Source: Herpetosiphonaceae bacterium (lineage in GTDB: Bacteria > Chloroflexota > Chloroflexia > Chloroflexales > Kallotenuaceae). From it: a DNA stretch of 63,031 nucleotides. The notes beneath the pieces were generated by a model. The model did no database searches and was not told the origin of the DNA. It saw nothing but the letters and a program-made list of their open reading frames with translations. Numbering within the stretch: the stretch's first letter is position 1; the number at the start of each line of letters is the position of its first letter. Location of the stretch: assembly GCA_036374795.1 (NCBI GenBank), contig DASUTC010000345.1:1-63031 (forward strand). Direction: 5' to 3'. Positions 27,962-36,045 of the stretch are shown here, in pieces. The translations under genes and the position numbers were made by a program.

Positions 27962-29014
27962 CTAATACGTGTCGGAGATCGGATTGGCGTACACGCCGGT
28001 CGTCAGCCATTTCTCGTCGGCGGGCGGGCTCTGATCGGCAAACTCCACCGACGCCTGCGCCTCTTCCTCGGCCTGCTGATCGATCTGCTGCGCCTGCTCC
28101 TCGGTCATGATGCCATCGTCGATCAGCCGCTTGCGGAAGACCAGATTGGGATCTTTCGCGCGGTACTTTTCGACATCTTCCTTGGTGCGGTACTTTTGCG
28201 TATCCTGCGCGGAGTGGCCTCGGAAGCGATAGGTGACGGCCTCCAGCAGCACCGGGCCTTTGCCCGTGCGCGCGTGCTCGACCGCCCGCCTGGCAGCCTC
28301 GTAGGTCGCGACCGGATCGTTGCCGTCGACGCGCTCGGAGGTCATGTCGAAGGCGCAGGCTTTGCGGTAAATCTCCTGCACGGAGGTATGTACCGCGATC
28401 GGCGTGCCCATCGCAAACAAGTTATTTTCGCAGACAAAGACGACCGGCAATTTGCTAAGCTGGGCAAAGTTGAGCGCCTCGTAGAACTCGCCGCCGTTGG
28501 TCGCGCCGTCACCAAAGAAGACCATCACCACTTCCTGCTTCTTCTGGAGCTTGACGGCGGTCGCCATGCCGCAGGCCATCAGCAGATGGCTGCCGACGAT
28601 CGCGTAGCCGCCCCAGAAGTTTTTGCTGACATCGACCAGATGCATCGAGCCGCCGAGGCCCTGCGCGCAGCCCGTGGCCTTGCCGAACAGCTCGGCCATC
28701 AGCGGGTTGACATCCAGCCCGCGCGCGATAGCGTGGCCGTGGTCGCGGTAGTGGGTGATGATGTGGTCTTCCGGCCTCAGCGCGCCGACCGTACCGACCG
28801 CGACCGACTCCTGGCCGACGTAGAGGTGCAAGAAGCCGCCGATCTTGGCGCGGGTGTACATCTCCTGGCACTTCTCCTCGAAAATACGGATCAGCACCAT
28901 CTGCCGGTACATCTCGATGAGCTGCTCAGGACTTAATCCGGCATACTGTTCAGTCGTTTCGGGCGTGGTTGCCATCGCCTCATCCTTCGTTACTTGTTTT
29001 CGCTTTGTTGCCAT
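27962..29014 (-). CDS. pdhA: 2-oxoacid dehydrogenase E1 component, alpha subunit
   Basis: The 350-aa protein shows the thiamine-diphosphate motif VFFGDGATNGGEFYEALNFA, followed by VVFVCENNLFAMGTP and YRFRGHSAQDTQKYR. These are typical of pyruvate dehydrogenase E1 alpha. It starts the operon whose products, with E2, convert pyruvate to acetyl-CoA in the cytoplasm. The N-terminal 20 residues are variable and basic. A second in-frame ATG lies 13 codons downstream, so the exact start is uncertain. Confidence 0.95.
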   Translation of the reverse strand: MATKRKQVTKDEAMATTPETTEQYAGLSPEQLIEMYRQMVLIRIFEEKCQEMYTRAKIGGFLHLYVGQESVAVGTVGALRPEDHIITHYRDHGHAIARGLDVNPLMAELFGKATGCAQGLGGSMHLVDVSKNFWGGYAIVGSHLLMACGMATAVKLQKKQEVVMVFFGDGATNGGEFYEALNFAQLSKLPVVFVCENNLFAMGTPIAVHTSVQEIYRKACAFDMTSERVDGNDPVATYEAARRAVEHARTGKGPVLLEAVTYRFRGHSAQDTQKYRTKEDVEKYRAKDPNLVFRKRLIDDGIMTEEQAQQIDQQAEEEAQASVEFADQSPPADEKWLTTGVYANPISDTY

Positions 29015-29047
29015 TCGTTCAAACCTTAGCGATTCATCCTATCGTAT

Positions 29048-29785
29048 CTACACGCAGCGCTCTGTCGCCTCATAGCCCGGCATGGTCTGCTGTATGTCCA
29101 CCTCCAGCCGAAACCCCGATGCGCGGCGAACGCGAGCGGGCAGGTGCGCCTGGTGTACCAGCGCGTTGAGTTCGGATGGAGTGTACGCGCGCAGTACCGA
29201 GAGCGGCCCGTCGTGGCGCGAAAGAGGAGAGACTGGACCATACGCGAGGAGCCGCGCGCCCCAGTAGGCGATGTAGCTTCGCCGCAGGTCGTTGACGATC
29301 ACGCCAATGCGGGCTACTCGCGCCAGCTCGCGCAAGAGCCGTACCGCAGCATCGCGGCTAAAATGGTGAAGTGCCTGCGTACACGTGACGATGTCCACAC
29401 CGCCATCGGCAAAGGGCAGCGCCAGCGCATCGCTTTGGAACAGTTGAATCGACGTATGGCGCGTCGTGTGCTGAGCAATCCTCAGCACATCGCGGCGAAT
29501 ATCGCTTGCTAGCAGCGTCAGCGCGCGGCCCTCACGCTCGCTCCAGCGCTGCAACGCCTGCGGCAGATCCGCGCCACCGGTGGCAACGTCGAGCACGCGC
29601 AGGGTGTAGCCCGGCGGTACGCTCTGGAGCCACTCGCTTACTCGCCCCGTGACAGCGCGGTGTGTTCCAAGCCAGCGATTGGCCCGCGCCATATCGCGCA
29701 GGTTAGCTCGCAGCAATCGCAGATCGTCGATCGTGCCGTCCAATCGCTCGGACTCGCTCGATTGTCTTGGGACGAAACTTCGCAT
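29048..29785 (-). CDS. Class I SAM-dependent methyltransferase
   Basis: The 245-aa protein has the SAM-binding motif I LRVLDVATGGADLPQALQRW near residue 63. Then follow LLASDIRRDVLRIA, the post-I acidic block, and VDIVTCTQALHHFS, as in UbiE-like and type-11 methyltransferases. The substrate is not evident. The gene is minus strand, upstream of the E1 alpha gene by 33 bases, so it may share the transcript. The N-terminal region (residues 1-50) is basic and helical. Confidence 0.82.
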   Translation of the reverse strand: MRSFVPRQSSESERLDGTIDDLRLLRANLRDMARANRWLGTHRAVTGRVSEWLQSVPPGYTLRVLDVATGGADLPQALQRWSEREGRALTLLASDIRRDVLRIAQHTTRHTSIQLFQSDALALPFADGGVDIVTCTQALHHFSRDAAVRLLRELARVARIGVIVNDLRRSYIAYWGARLLAYGPVSPLSRHDGPLSVLRAYTPSELNALVHQAHLPARVRRASGFRLEVDIQQTMPGYEATERCV

Positions 29786-29878
29786 TCCACCACAAGCTCT
29801 ACCCGTTCCAACCGACTATTATGCAACAAAACGCCCGAATACGCCAATGCCGCCAGGCCAATCGATGCGGCGCTCTGC

Positions 29879-30115
29879 TTAGCCGCCGCGCTCCATCTCA
29901 TACAGCACATCGTCGGTGGAGCGGACGAGCACGGGCTGGGTTTGCTGTCGGCGTATCAAGATGCCCAGGTAGATCAGCGCTACGCCAAGCTCCATTACCA
30001 GCAATAGGCGTACCGTAGCCAGAATAACGCCCAGGTATGGGATCGGAAAGAATGAGCCGACGATCAGCGCGCCGAGCAGCGCGATCATCTGGATCAATGG
30101 TGTTCGCCACGACAT
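29879..30115 (-). CDS. Small membrane protein, two helices
   Basis: A 78-aa protein with GGAGG seven bases before the ATG. Two hydrophobic stretches, MIALLGALIVGSFFPIPYLG and LLLVMELGVALIYLGILI, are likely membrane helices, followed by a polar tail. It is not recognised as a known family. It lies upstream of the methyltransferase gene and divergent from the phosphoribosyltransferase gene. Confidence 0.65.
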   Translation of the reverse strand: MSWRTPLIQMIALLGALIVGSFFPIPYLGVILATVRLLLVMELGVALIYLGILIRRQQTQPVLVRSTDDVLYEMERGG

Positions 30116-30158
30116 GCTGTGCCTCCTTCCTAATACCTCACCGGTTTAGCAAGAGCTA

Positions 30159-30167
30159 TGCTAGAAT
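30159..30167 (+). promoter_or_regulatory. Extended -10 promoter of the phosphoribosyltransferase gene
   Basis: TGCTAGAAT matches the extended -10 pattern TGnTAnnnT. The predicted start near 30174 lies downstream of an ATG at 30158, which is why the later ATG at 30206 is preferred for the gene. Confidence 0.5.
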
Positions 30168-30205
30168 TGCAGACGTTGGTTGTCAGAGGAGCAGAAATAG
30201 TAATC

Positions 30206-30676
30206 ATGTCGATCACCAAAGAATATGTCTCGTGGCAGCAGATCGAGACGATGGTCGAGCGGCTGGCCCGCGCGGCGCGGGAGCGCTCGTTCGACGCGCT
30301 GCTGGCGGTGACGCGCGGCGGCCTGGTTCCCGCCGGGATGATGGCCTACCATCTCGGCATGCGCAACATTTTGGTCGCCGCCGTGCAGTTCTACACCGGC
30401 GTGGGACAGCGCGCCGACACGCCTTCGTTCTTGCAGTTCCCCGCCGATCCGTTCATCAACGGTCAAAACGTGCTGATCGTGGACGATATTTGGGACAGCG
30501 GCAAGACGATCGCCGCCGTCAAAAGCCGGATCGTCGCGGCGGGTGGTACGCCCTTCACGGCGGTGCTGCACTACAAGCCCAGGGCGTCGCTCTTCCCCGA
30601 TCAGCAGCCTGAGTATTATGTCGAGGCGACGGAAGCCTGGATCGTCTATCCCTGGGAGCCGGAGGACGAGCGGTAG
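30206..30676 (+). CDS. Phosphoribosyltransferase, xanthine/guanine-type
   Basis: The start at 30206 has AGAGGAG upstream, at a rather long spacing. An ATG at 30158 lies inside the probable -10 box. The 156-aa protein carries VTRGGLVPAGMMAYHLG and the PRPP loop NVLIVDDIWDSGKTI. These are the features of purine PRTases of the Gpt type. It would salvage a purine base to its nucleotide using PRPP. Length is normal for the family. A strong terminator follows. Confidence 0.88.
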   Translation: MSITKEYVSWQQIETMVERLARAARERSFDALLAVTRGGLVPAGMMAYHLGMRNILVAAVQFYTGVGQRADTPSFLQFPADPFINGQNVLIVDDIWDSGKTIAAVKSRIVAAGGTPFTAVLHYKPRASLFPDQQPEYYVEATEAWIVYPWEPEDER

Positions 30677-30698
30677 TCCAGGCAGAAGCCTATTCAAG

Positions 30699-30735
30699 GA
30701 GCCTCCACGTTGCTTGCGTGGAGGCTCTTTCCTAC
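30699..30735 (+). terminator. Rho-independent terminator
   Basis: GAGCCTCCACG and CGTGGAGGCTC form a perfect 11-pair stem around TTGCTTG, followed by TTTCCT. It lies 22 bases after the phosphoribosyltransferase stop. Confidence 0.92.
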
Positions 30736-30751
30736 GACCGAGCGCGGCCTA

Positions 30752-31033
30752 TCATGCGATCCTGAGGCTGCTAATCGAGGGTGCAGCCAAGGTTTTGGTG
30801 ATCGTTACGGTGAGCACACCATCAGTAAATACGCCGTTCTGTGGGAGATCGACCTTTAGCTCGATCCAGCTCTCGCCCAGCGGGGCAAAACCGGCGCAGG
30901 GCTGATTGCCCGCGCCGACAATCAGCTCAGGTGGCACATGAGTTGCCCACGCGCTGGGGTTGAGCGTGAACATCAGACTGAGGGACACCATGACGAGCAC
31001 CGCGATCAACACGTTGCGCTGCGTGTGTCTCAT
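30752..31033 (-). CDS. Small secreted protein
   Basis: A 93-aa protein with a clear signal peptide (VLIAVLVMVSLSLMF, likely cut after AWA). The mature part is about 62 residues, with LIVGAGNQPCAGFAPLGESW and a beta-rich end TVTITKTL. GAGG lies close to the ATG. I do not recognise a family. It may be a small surface or periplasm-equivalent factor. Confidence 0.6.
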   Translation of the reverse strand: MRHTQRNVLIAVLVMVSLSLMFTLNPSAWATHVPPELIVGAGNQPCAGFAPLGESWIELKVDLPQNGVFTDGVLTVTITKTLAAPSISSLRIA

Positions 31034-31410
31034 ACGACCTCAGAACCATCGGGCACTAACGAGCGGTACAACGAGCGCTACGCCAGGTTAGACAGGCCAG
31101 AGGTAACGTTAGCTCAACTCCTGCTGCCGAGCCTGGACAGGAAGGTGACGGGGCCACAATGGATGTCGCGAGGTTGGTTTGTGGATCGCTGGTGAGGATG
31201 GGAGGTAGATCGTCGCAGTTGGTACCTTGAGTATAGAGCCCGATGAATCAATGTCAATGAGTATAGAGCCCGATGAATCAATGTCAAGAGGTATAACTGG
31301 CGTAGTTTTCGCTTGATGCTGACCGCTGGCAAACGTGCCGTCTGACACAGCCCATGAGCTGGCCGCTGGTCGTTTTTCATTATTGTGCGGCGCTCAAGGT
31401 CGGATCGCGC
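31034..31410. other. 377-bp intergenic region with a 30-bp tandem repeat
   Basis: The region lies between two minus-strand genes. Apart from the tandem repeat at 31228-31287 no credible gene is visible. The open frame crossing it on the minus strand is built largely from the repeated DIDSSGSIL segment and has no Shine-Dalgarno. Confidence 0.6.
31228..31287. repeat. Two perfect tandem copies of a 30-base unit
   Basis: The unit begins TGAGTATAGAGCCCGATGAA and is repeated exactly at 31228-31257 and 31258-31287. A partial start of a third copy follows. It resembles the seed of an expanding minisatellite. Confidence 0.9.
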
Positions 31411-31674
31411 TCACCAGGCCGCGATGGCCGCCAGCAGATCGTGCTGCACGTCCTCCGTCAGCAGCTTGCAGCCAGCGCCCCAGTCGGTCTGGACCGTCAG
31501 CACCCGCCGCACGCGGGCCATGCGCTCATCCGCCGCCGCCCGATCCAGCCCCAGCGCCCGCGCCAGCTCATCCGCCGACTCGTGGATCAGCGCCGCGCGC
31601 AGCGCATCCAGATCCGCGCCGTAGCGCCACGCGACCTGCGCCAGCGCTTCTTCGATGTGTGCATCCAGCAGCAT
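31411..31674 (-). CDS. Small uncharacterised helical protein
   Basis: An 87-aa protein starting at 31674 with AAGGAG seven bases upstream on the minus strand. It is helical and acidic (LDAHIEEALAQVAWRYGADL, then LTEDVQHDLLAAIAAW), with no transmembrane segment. The short divergent gap to miaA suggests a real gene. I do not recognise a family. Confidence 0.7.
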   Translation of the reverse strand: MLLDAHIEEALAQVAWRYGADLDALRAALIHESADELARALGLDRAAADERMARVRRVLTVQTDWGAGCKLLTEDVQHDLLAAIAAW

Positions 31675-31743
31675 GATCCACTCCTTGTATCTCGATCGAT
31701 CATACGCTACGCGCTCGGCAACCGCAAGCAGCAGCCAACCCCG

Positions 31744-31749
31744 TATAAT
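31744..31749 (+). promoter_or_regulatory. -10 box directly upstream of miaA
   Basis: TATAAT at 31744-31749 is followed after six bases by the ATG of miaA. Transcription would begin at or next to the start codon, giving a leaderless mRNA. No good -35 is visible. Confidence 0.55.
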
Positions 31750-31755
31750 GCGGGC

Positions 31756-32691
31756 ATGAATGGACACGCTCTCCCGCCACTTGTCGCCATCGTCGGGCCG
31801 ACCGCCGTGGGCAAGACGGCGCTGTCGATCGCGCTGGCCCGTCGCCTTGACGGCGAGATCGTCAACGCCGACTCGCGCCAGATCTATCGCTGCATGGACA
31901 TCGGCACCGCCAAGCCGTCGATTGCCGAGCAAGCCGCCGCGCCCCATCACCTGATCGACATCGTCGCGCCGGACGAGCCGTACTCGCTGGCGGTCTATCA
32001 ACAGCAGGCGCTCCACGCCGTCGAGCAGATCGTCGGGCGGCGGCACGTTCCGCTGCTGGTCGGCGGGACCGGCCAGTACGTGGCGGCGGTCCTTGAGGGC
32101 TGGAATATCCCACGAGTGCCGCCGCAGCCCGACGTGCGCGCGCGGCTCGAAGCGGAGGCCGCGCAGCAGGGCACGGCGGCGCTCTACGCGCGGCTCCAGA
32201 CGCTCGATCCTGCCGCCGCAGCCAGGATCGAGCCGAACAACCGGCGGCGGATTATTCGCGCGCTGGAGGTGTATGAGATCACCGGCATTCCGATCTCGAC
32301 GCAGCAGACCAGGCAGCCGCCGCCGTATCGCATCACGACGCTCTGGCTAACCCTCGATCGCGCCACGCTCTACCGCCGCATCGACCAGCGCGTCGACGCC
32401 ATGATCGCGGCGGGGCTGGTCGACGAAGTACGCGCGCTGCTCGATCGCGGCTACGACTGGTCGCTTCCGGCGCTGTCGAGCCTGGGCTACAAAGAGCTTC
32501 GGCCCTGGTTCGAGGGCAGCGCGCCGCTTGAGGAGTGTATCCAGCGGCTAAAGTTCAATACGCACGCCTTTGTCCGCAAGCAGGATATGTGGTTCAAGCG
32601 CCTGCCGCACTGTGTGCACGTGCCAGCCGACGATCCCGCGCTGCTTGATCGGGCGATGGAGGAGATTCGCGAACCAAGAACCAAGAGCTAA
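31756..32691 (+). CDS. miaA: tRNA dimethylallyltransferase
   Basis: The 311-aa protein starts VAIVGPTAVGKTALSIALAR (P-loop) and contains VNADSRQIYRCMDIGTAKP and HHLIDIVAPDEPYS. These are the DMAPP and tRNA-binding blocks of MiaA, which adds the isopentenyl group to A37 of tRNAs reading UNN codons. No Shine-Dalgarno is seen before the ATG, fitting a leaderless start. The last residues EPRTKS come from the first units of the repeat tract that follows. Confidence 0.97.
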   Translation: MNGHALPPLVAIVGPTAVGKTALSIALARRLDGEIVNADSRQIYRCMDIGTAKPSIAEQAAAPHHLIDIVAPDEPYSLAVYQQQALHAVEQIVGRRHVPLLVGGTGQYVAAVLEGWNIPRVPPQPDVRARLEAEAAQQGTAALYARLQTLDPAAAARIEPNNRRRIIRALEVYEITGIPISTQQTRQPPPYRITTLWLTLDRATLYRRIDQRVDAMIAAGLVDEVRALLDRGYDWSLPALSSLGYKELRPWFEGSAPLEECIQRLKFNTHAFVRKQDMWFKRLPHCVHVPADDPALLDRAMEEIREPRTKS

Positions 32692-32771
32692 GAACCAAGA
32701 ACAGAACAACAGAACAACAGAACAACAGAACAACGGCTTAAACCGCCTGATCCCTTGTTCCCTCGTTCCCT
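32671..32771. repeat. Repeat tract overlapping the 3' end of miaA
   Basis: GAACCAAGAACCAAGAGC overlaps the last codons of miaA. Four AGAACAAC units, CAGAACAACAGAACAACAGA in part, follow, and it ends with CCCTTGTTCCCTCGTTCCC. The unit is eight bases here rather than seven. Confidence 0.85.
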
Positions 32772-33582
32772 AAGTCGACCCGCGTCCGATCCGATCGAGC
32801 GCCTGGTACTCCGACGCGACCAGCCGCAGGAAGTTCTCGGCATCGTAGAGGCCAAGCGCCGCGCCGCCCTGGCTGCGGATCGGATAGCCCAGCCGTCGCT
32901 GCAAGCCGTCGACCAGTTGCAGCGCCAGGCGTTGCCGCGCGTCGATGCTCAGGCTTGCACTTCGCCGCAGGTACTCCTGCACGATGTCATAGTCCTCGCG
33001 CTGGAGCACGCCCAGGTTGGGGATCGTCACCTGCTGCGCCGCCGCGACGACCGATGGCTCGGCGACGGTGGGGGCGGATAGGCTAGCTAGCGTGATCGCC
33101 TTGCGCTCGCGCACCGCGATGCAGCCAGCCGCGAGGTCGCCCAGCCGCCGCGAGCGCTTGTCGATGAACATGACGATCACGCCCAGGCCGTAGAGCACAG
33201 GCAGGAAATCGGCCAGCCGGATAAAATTTCGCACGGTGCTGCCGAGAAAGCCAATCGGACGACCGCCGGTGCGGACCATCCGCAGGCCGATCAGGCGCTT
33301 GCCCGGCGTCTGGCCGTTCCACACAGTCTCGAAAAAGATGAAGTAGGCGCAGAGCGACAGATACACGCCCAGACCGAACAGCCCCAGCACCAGCGAGTCG
33401 TCGAGGCCCAGGTCGATCTGATCGGCGGCCAGCGCCAGCCCGGTACACGACAGCGACAGAATAATCGCGATAATGATATGGTCGATCAGCGCGGCGAGAA
33501 AGCGCGACCCGATGCCGGCCACGTCGTAGGCAAGCTCAATCTGTTCGGGCGTTTCTACGGTATACAGGCGATCGTCAAACAT
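32770..33582 (-). CDS. RDD-family membrane protein
   Basis: The 270-aa protein has the RDD hallmark GIGSRFLAALIDHIIIAII near residues 24-42, two further hydrophobic segments, and GKRLIGLRMVRTGGRP and FIDKRSRRLGDLAAG. These are the conserved loop motifs of the family. RDD proteins are integral membrane proteins of mostly unknown function; some are Na+/H+ antiporters. Residues 180-270 are a soluble extension. It diverges from a SpoIIM-type gene, a pairing often seen in bacteria. Confidence 0.85.
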   Translation of the reverse strand: MFDDRLYTVETPEQIELAYDVAGIGSRFLAALIDHIIIAIILSLSCTGLALAADQIDLGLDDSLVLGLFGLGVYLSLCAYFIFFETVWNGQTPGKRLIGLRMVRTGGRPIGFLGSTVRNFIRLADFLPVLYGLGVIVMFIDKRSRRLGDLAAGCIAVRERKAITLASLSAPTVAEPSVVAAAQQVTIPNLGVLQREDYDIVQEYLRRSASLSIDARQRLALQLVDGLQRRLGYPIRSQGGAALGLYDAENFLRLVASEYQALDRIGRGST

Positions 33583-33633
33583 AGGCGTCCAGTGTTGGCG
33601 GGCGGTGGTATCCGCTCCATGCCGATAGTACCC

Positions 33634-33662
33634 TTGAAGCGCGGCGGCAGCTATAGTATGCT
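33634..33662 (+). promoter_or_regulatory. Promoter of the SpoIIM-type gene
   Basis: TTGAAG (33634-33639), a 17-base spacer, then TATGCT (33657-33662). An alternative -10 TATAGT overlaps at 33652. The gene starts at 33702. Confidence 0.55.
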
Positions 33663-33701
33663 ACGTGTCGCGCGGTTGCGAGCACGTCTTGAGGATAGTG
33701 T

Positions 33702-34697
33702 ATGGTAGCAGAAGATTTTATCAATGCCAAGCGTTCGTCGTGGGAGCGGCTGGAGCAACTGCTGGGCAAGGCCCAGTCGGCACGGCTGGCGGCGCTCTCC
33801 GCCGATGAGCTGTACGAGCTAGGCCGACTGTACCGTCAGGCAACCTCCGATCTCGCCGTCGCGCGCCGCGATTTTCCGCAGCATCGCGTCACCGAGTTCT
33901 TGAACGGCCTGGTCGGGCGGGCACATGGGGCGGTCTATCAGAGCGAGGCGACCACCTGGGGTCGGCTGCGTGATTTTGTGGTGCTGACCTTTCCGCAGAC
34001 CTGGAGACAGACCTTTCCGTTTACGCTGGTAGCCTTTCTGTTCTTCGCGCTGCCCGCGCTGATCGCGTTTTTCGTCGCCTACCAGGAGCCGAGCCAGGCC
34101 GGGCTGCTTTTTCCGGGCGCGGAATATCTCGCCGAGCAGATCCAGAACCAGGAAGAGTGGTGGCTGGACATCAACAACTCGCGCAGCGGCAACGCGGCGC
34201 TGATCGCCAGCAACAACATCCTGGTGACGATCCAGGCGTTCGCGGGCGGGATGCTGCTCGGCCTGCTGACGATCTACGCGATGATCTTCAACGGCCTGAT
34301 GCTCGGCGTGATCGCCGGGCTGAGCGCCTTCTACGGCTTTAGCGCGCGGCTGTGGGGCTTCATCGCGGCCCACGCGGCGATCGAGCTGAGCGTGATCTTT
34401 TTTGCGGGCGGCGCTGGCCTGCAACTCGCATGGGCGATCCTGCATCCGGGGCTGCTGTCGCGCAGCGCTGCGCTGCGCGAGGCGGCTCAGCGCGCGATCG
34501 TGATCATGATTGGCTGCGTCCCGCTCCTGATGATCGCAGGAACGATCGAGGCATTTATCTCGCCGTCGAGCCTGCCGGTCTGGACCAAGCTTGCGGTTTC
34601 CTTCGGCACGGGCCTGTCGCTGTACAGCTACCTGATCGGCGTCGGACGGCAGCCGCGCGCCGTCGAGTCGGCAGTGAGGCCCGTTGCCAGCGGTTGA
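33702..34697 (+). CDS. Stage II sporulation M-type (SpoIIM-like) membrane protein
   Basis: The 331-aa protein belongs to the SpoIIM/DUF95 family. The N-terminal 100 residues are soluble and helical with ELGRLYRQATSDLAVARRDF. Several membrane helices follow, including FPFTLVAFLFFALPALIAFF and NNILVTIQAFAGGMLLGL, and the HAAIELSVIFFAGGAGL motif. It is commonly next to RDD genes in non-sporulating bacteria, where its role is unknown. This does not imply sporulation in the host. Confidence 0.85.
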   Translation: MVAEDFINAKRSSWERLEQLLGKAQSARLAALSADELYELGRLYRQATSDLAVARRDFPQHRVTEFLNGLVGRAHGAVYQSEATTWGRLRDFVVLTFPQTWRQTFPFTLVAFLFFALPALIAFFVAYQEPSQAGLLFPGAEYLAEQIQNQEEWWLDINNSRSGNAALIASNNILVTIQAFAGGMLLGLLTIYAMIFNGLMLGVIAGLSAFYGFSARLWGFIAAHAAIELSVIFFAGGAGLQLAWAILHPGLLSRSAALREAAQRAIVIMIGCVPLLMIAGTIEAFISPSSLPVWTKLAVSFGTGLSLYSYLIGVGRQPRAVESAVRPVASG

Positions 34698-34945
34698 CGG
34701 AGCCACGGCACCACATCTATACTGACGGCATGTAGTCGCCTGCCGAAGCTTTGTCCTGGCTCATGCGCCGACAGGCCGGGGCGGGTGTCCTTTGGCCGCA
34801 GAACAAAGGAACAAGGGAACAAAGGCATCAGGGATTGGGGTCAGGGACGAGGCGCGCGAGTCCCCCAAACATTCCCTTGCTGATGCAAAGCCGCATACGC
34901 TGTTTTCCAAAAAGGCGCCTTGATTCTGCATTAAGGAATAGGTTT
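34698..34945. other. Intergenic region with a repeat copy
   Basis: The 248 bases hold GAACAAAGGAACAAGGGAAC at 34801-34820. They also carry a 19-base segment (34764-34782) shared exactly with 51268-51286. Confidence 0.65.
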
Positions 34946-35482
34946 ATGAAACTGTTTTTTCTGCGGCATGGCATTGCCGAGCCTGCTCACGGAGCCATTG
35001 GCGATCGTGAGCGCGCGCTGACGGAGGAGGGCCGCTCTCAAGCCCAGCACATCGCCCAGGCGCTGCGGCGGCTGAACATCAGGCCCGATGTTGTGCTGAC
35101 CAGCCCGCTGGCGCGCGCGGCACAGACCGCCGAGATCGTCGCGCCGGTGCTTGAAGCGCCGCTCGAAACGGCCAATGAGCTCCAGCCTGGCTGTATCCTC
35201 GACGACCTCCAGCGGTTGCTGCGGCGCTACGCCCACGAGACGATCATGCTGGTTGGTCACGAGCCTGATTTTTCAGCGCTGGCCGCCCGCCTGATCAACG
35301 CCGACGAGCGCGGCATTCTGCTCAAAAAAGGCGGCGTGATCCGCATCGACGTTGACGGCAGGCCCCAGGCCGGGCGCGGGCGCATGGTGACGCTGCTGAC
35401 GCCCAAGACGCTGGTGCTGCTGGCCGATACCGCACAGCCCGACCAGGACACGCCGCCCGAAGCCGAAGCACCACCAGCCTAG
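34946..35482 (+). CDS. sixA: Histidine phosphatase, SixA type
   Basis: The start at 34946 follows AAGGA (34933-34937); the longer frame upstream includes repeat sequence. The 178-aa protein begins [16 protein letters not shown], the RHG catalytic motif of the histidine phosphatase superfamily. [14 protein letters not shown] and [13 protein letters not shown], the second catalytic His, follow. SixA-like enzymes dephosphorylate phosphohistidine on proteins. An acidic/proline tail of about 20 residues is extra. The next gene follows after 13 bases. Confidence 0.88.
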   Translation: MKLFFLRHGIAEPAHGAIGDRERALTEEGRSQAQHIAQALRRLNIRPDVVLTSPLARAAQTAEIVAPVLEAPLETANELQPGCILDDLQRLLRRYAHETIMLVGHEPDFSALAARLINADERGILLKKGGVIRIDVDGRPQAGRGRMVTLLTPKTLVLLADTAQPDQDTPPEAEAPPA

Positions 35483-35495
35483 CAAGGAGTCCGGT

Positions 35496-35912
35496 ATGGC
35501 TACCACCGTCACCGTCCGCAGCATTAACCGCTACCAGCAGGAGATCATCGCAGGCGATCATATCATCTTTGCCGACGAGCCGACGGATATTGGCGGCGAC
35601 GATACCGGGCCGAATCCGTATGAGCTGCTGCTCGGCGCGCTGGGATCGTGCAAGGCGATCACCGTGACGATGTATGCGCAGCGCAAAGGCTGGGATCTGC
35701 AAGGCGTCGAGGTGGAGCTGACGCATACCAAAGATTATGCCGCCGACTGTGAGGCGTGCGTCGAGAAAGATGTGAAGCTCGACCGAATCAGCGTCAGGCT
35801 TTCGTTCAAGGGCAGCCTGGACGATGCGCAGCGCCAGCGGCTGAAAGAGATCGCCGGTCGCTGTCCCGTTCACCAGACGCTAACCAGCCGGATCGACATC
35901 ACCGACGCCTAG
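35496..35912 (+). CDS. OsmC-family peroxiredoxin-like protein
   Basis: The 138-aa protein has the two redox cysteines in [16 protein letters not shown] and [14 protein letters not shown], as in OsmC/Ohr proteins, and [14 protein letters not shown] upstream. They reduce organic hydroperoxides with dithiol donors. A good Shine-Dalgarno AAGGAG lies before the ATG. It shares a likely transcript with sixA. Confidence 0.92.
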   Translation: MATTVTVRSINRYQQEIIAGDHIIFADEPTDIGGDDTGPNPYELLLGALGSCKAITVTMYAQRKGWDLQGVEVELTHTKDYAADCEACVEKDVKLDRISVRLSFKGSLDDAQRQRLKEIAGRCPVHQTLTSRIDITDA

Positions 35913-35938
35913 ATCGATGCATTGATTCGCGTTGCAGG

Positions 35939-36045
35939 CCCTCACCCCCAGCCCCTCTCCAGGCCCACAGGGCGCCCCCTTCGGCGTAGGAGAGGGGAGC
36001 AGGTTGTTCTTGGTTCTTTGTTCCGCTGTTCTTTGTTCTCGTCCC
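35939..36045. repeat. CCCCTCTCC/GGAGAGGGG element and heptamer tract
   Basis: CCCTCACCCCCAGCCCCTCTCC and GGAGAGGGGAGC form an inverted repeat (35939-36000). A tract of TTGTTCTTGGTTCTTTGTTC units (36002-36040) follows. Confidence 0.8.

Noticed and set aside
31109-31380. Open frames on the minus strand across the 30-base tandem repeat
   Set aside because: Their sequence is mostly the repeat itself and no ribosome-binding site precedes them.
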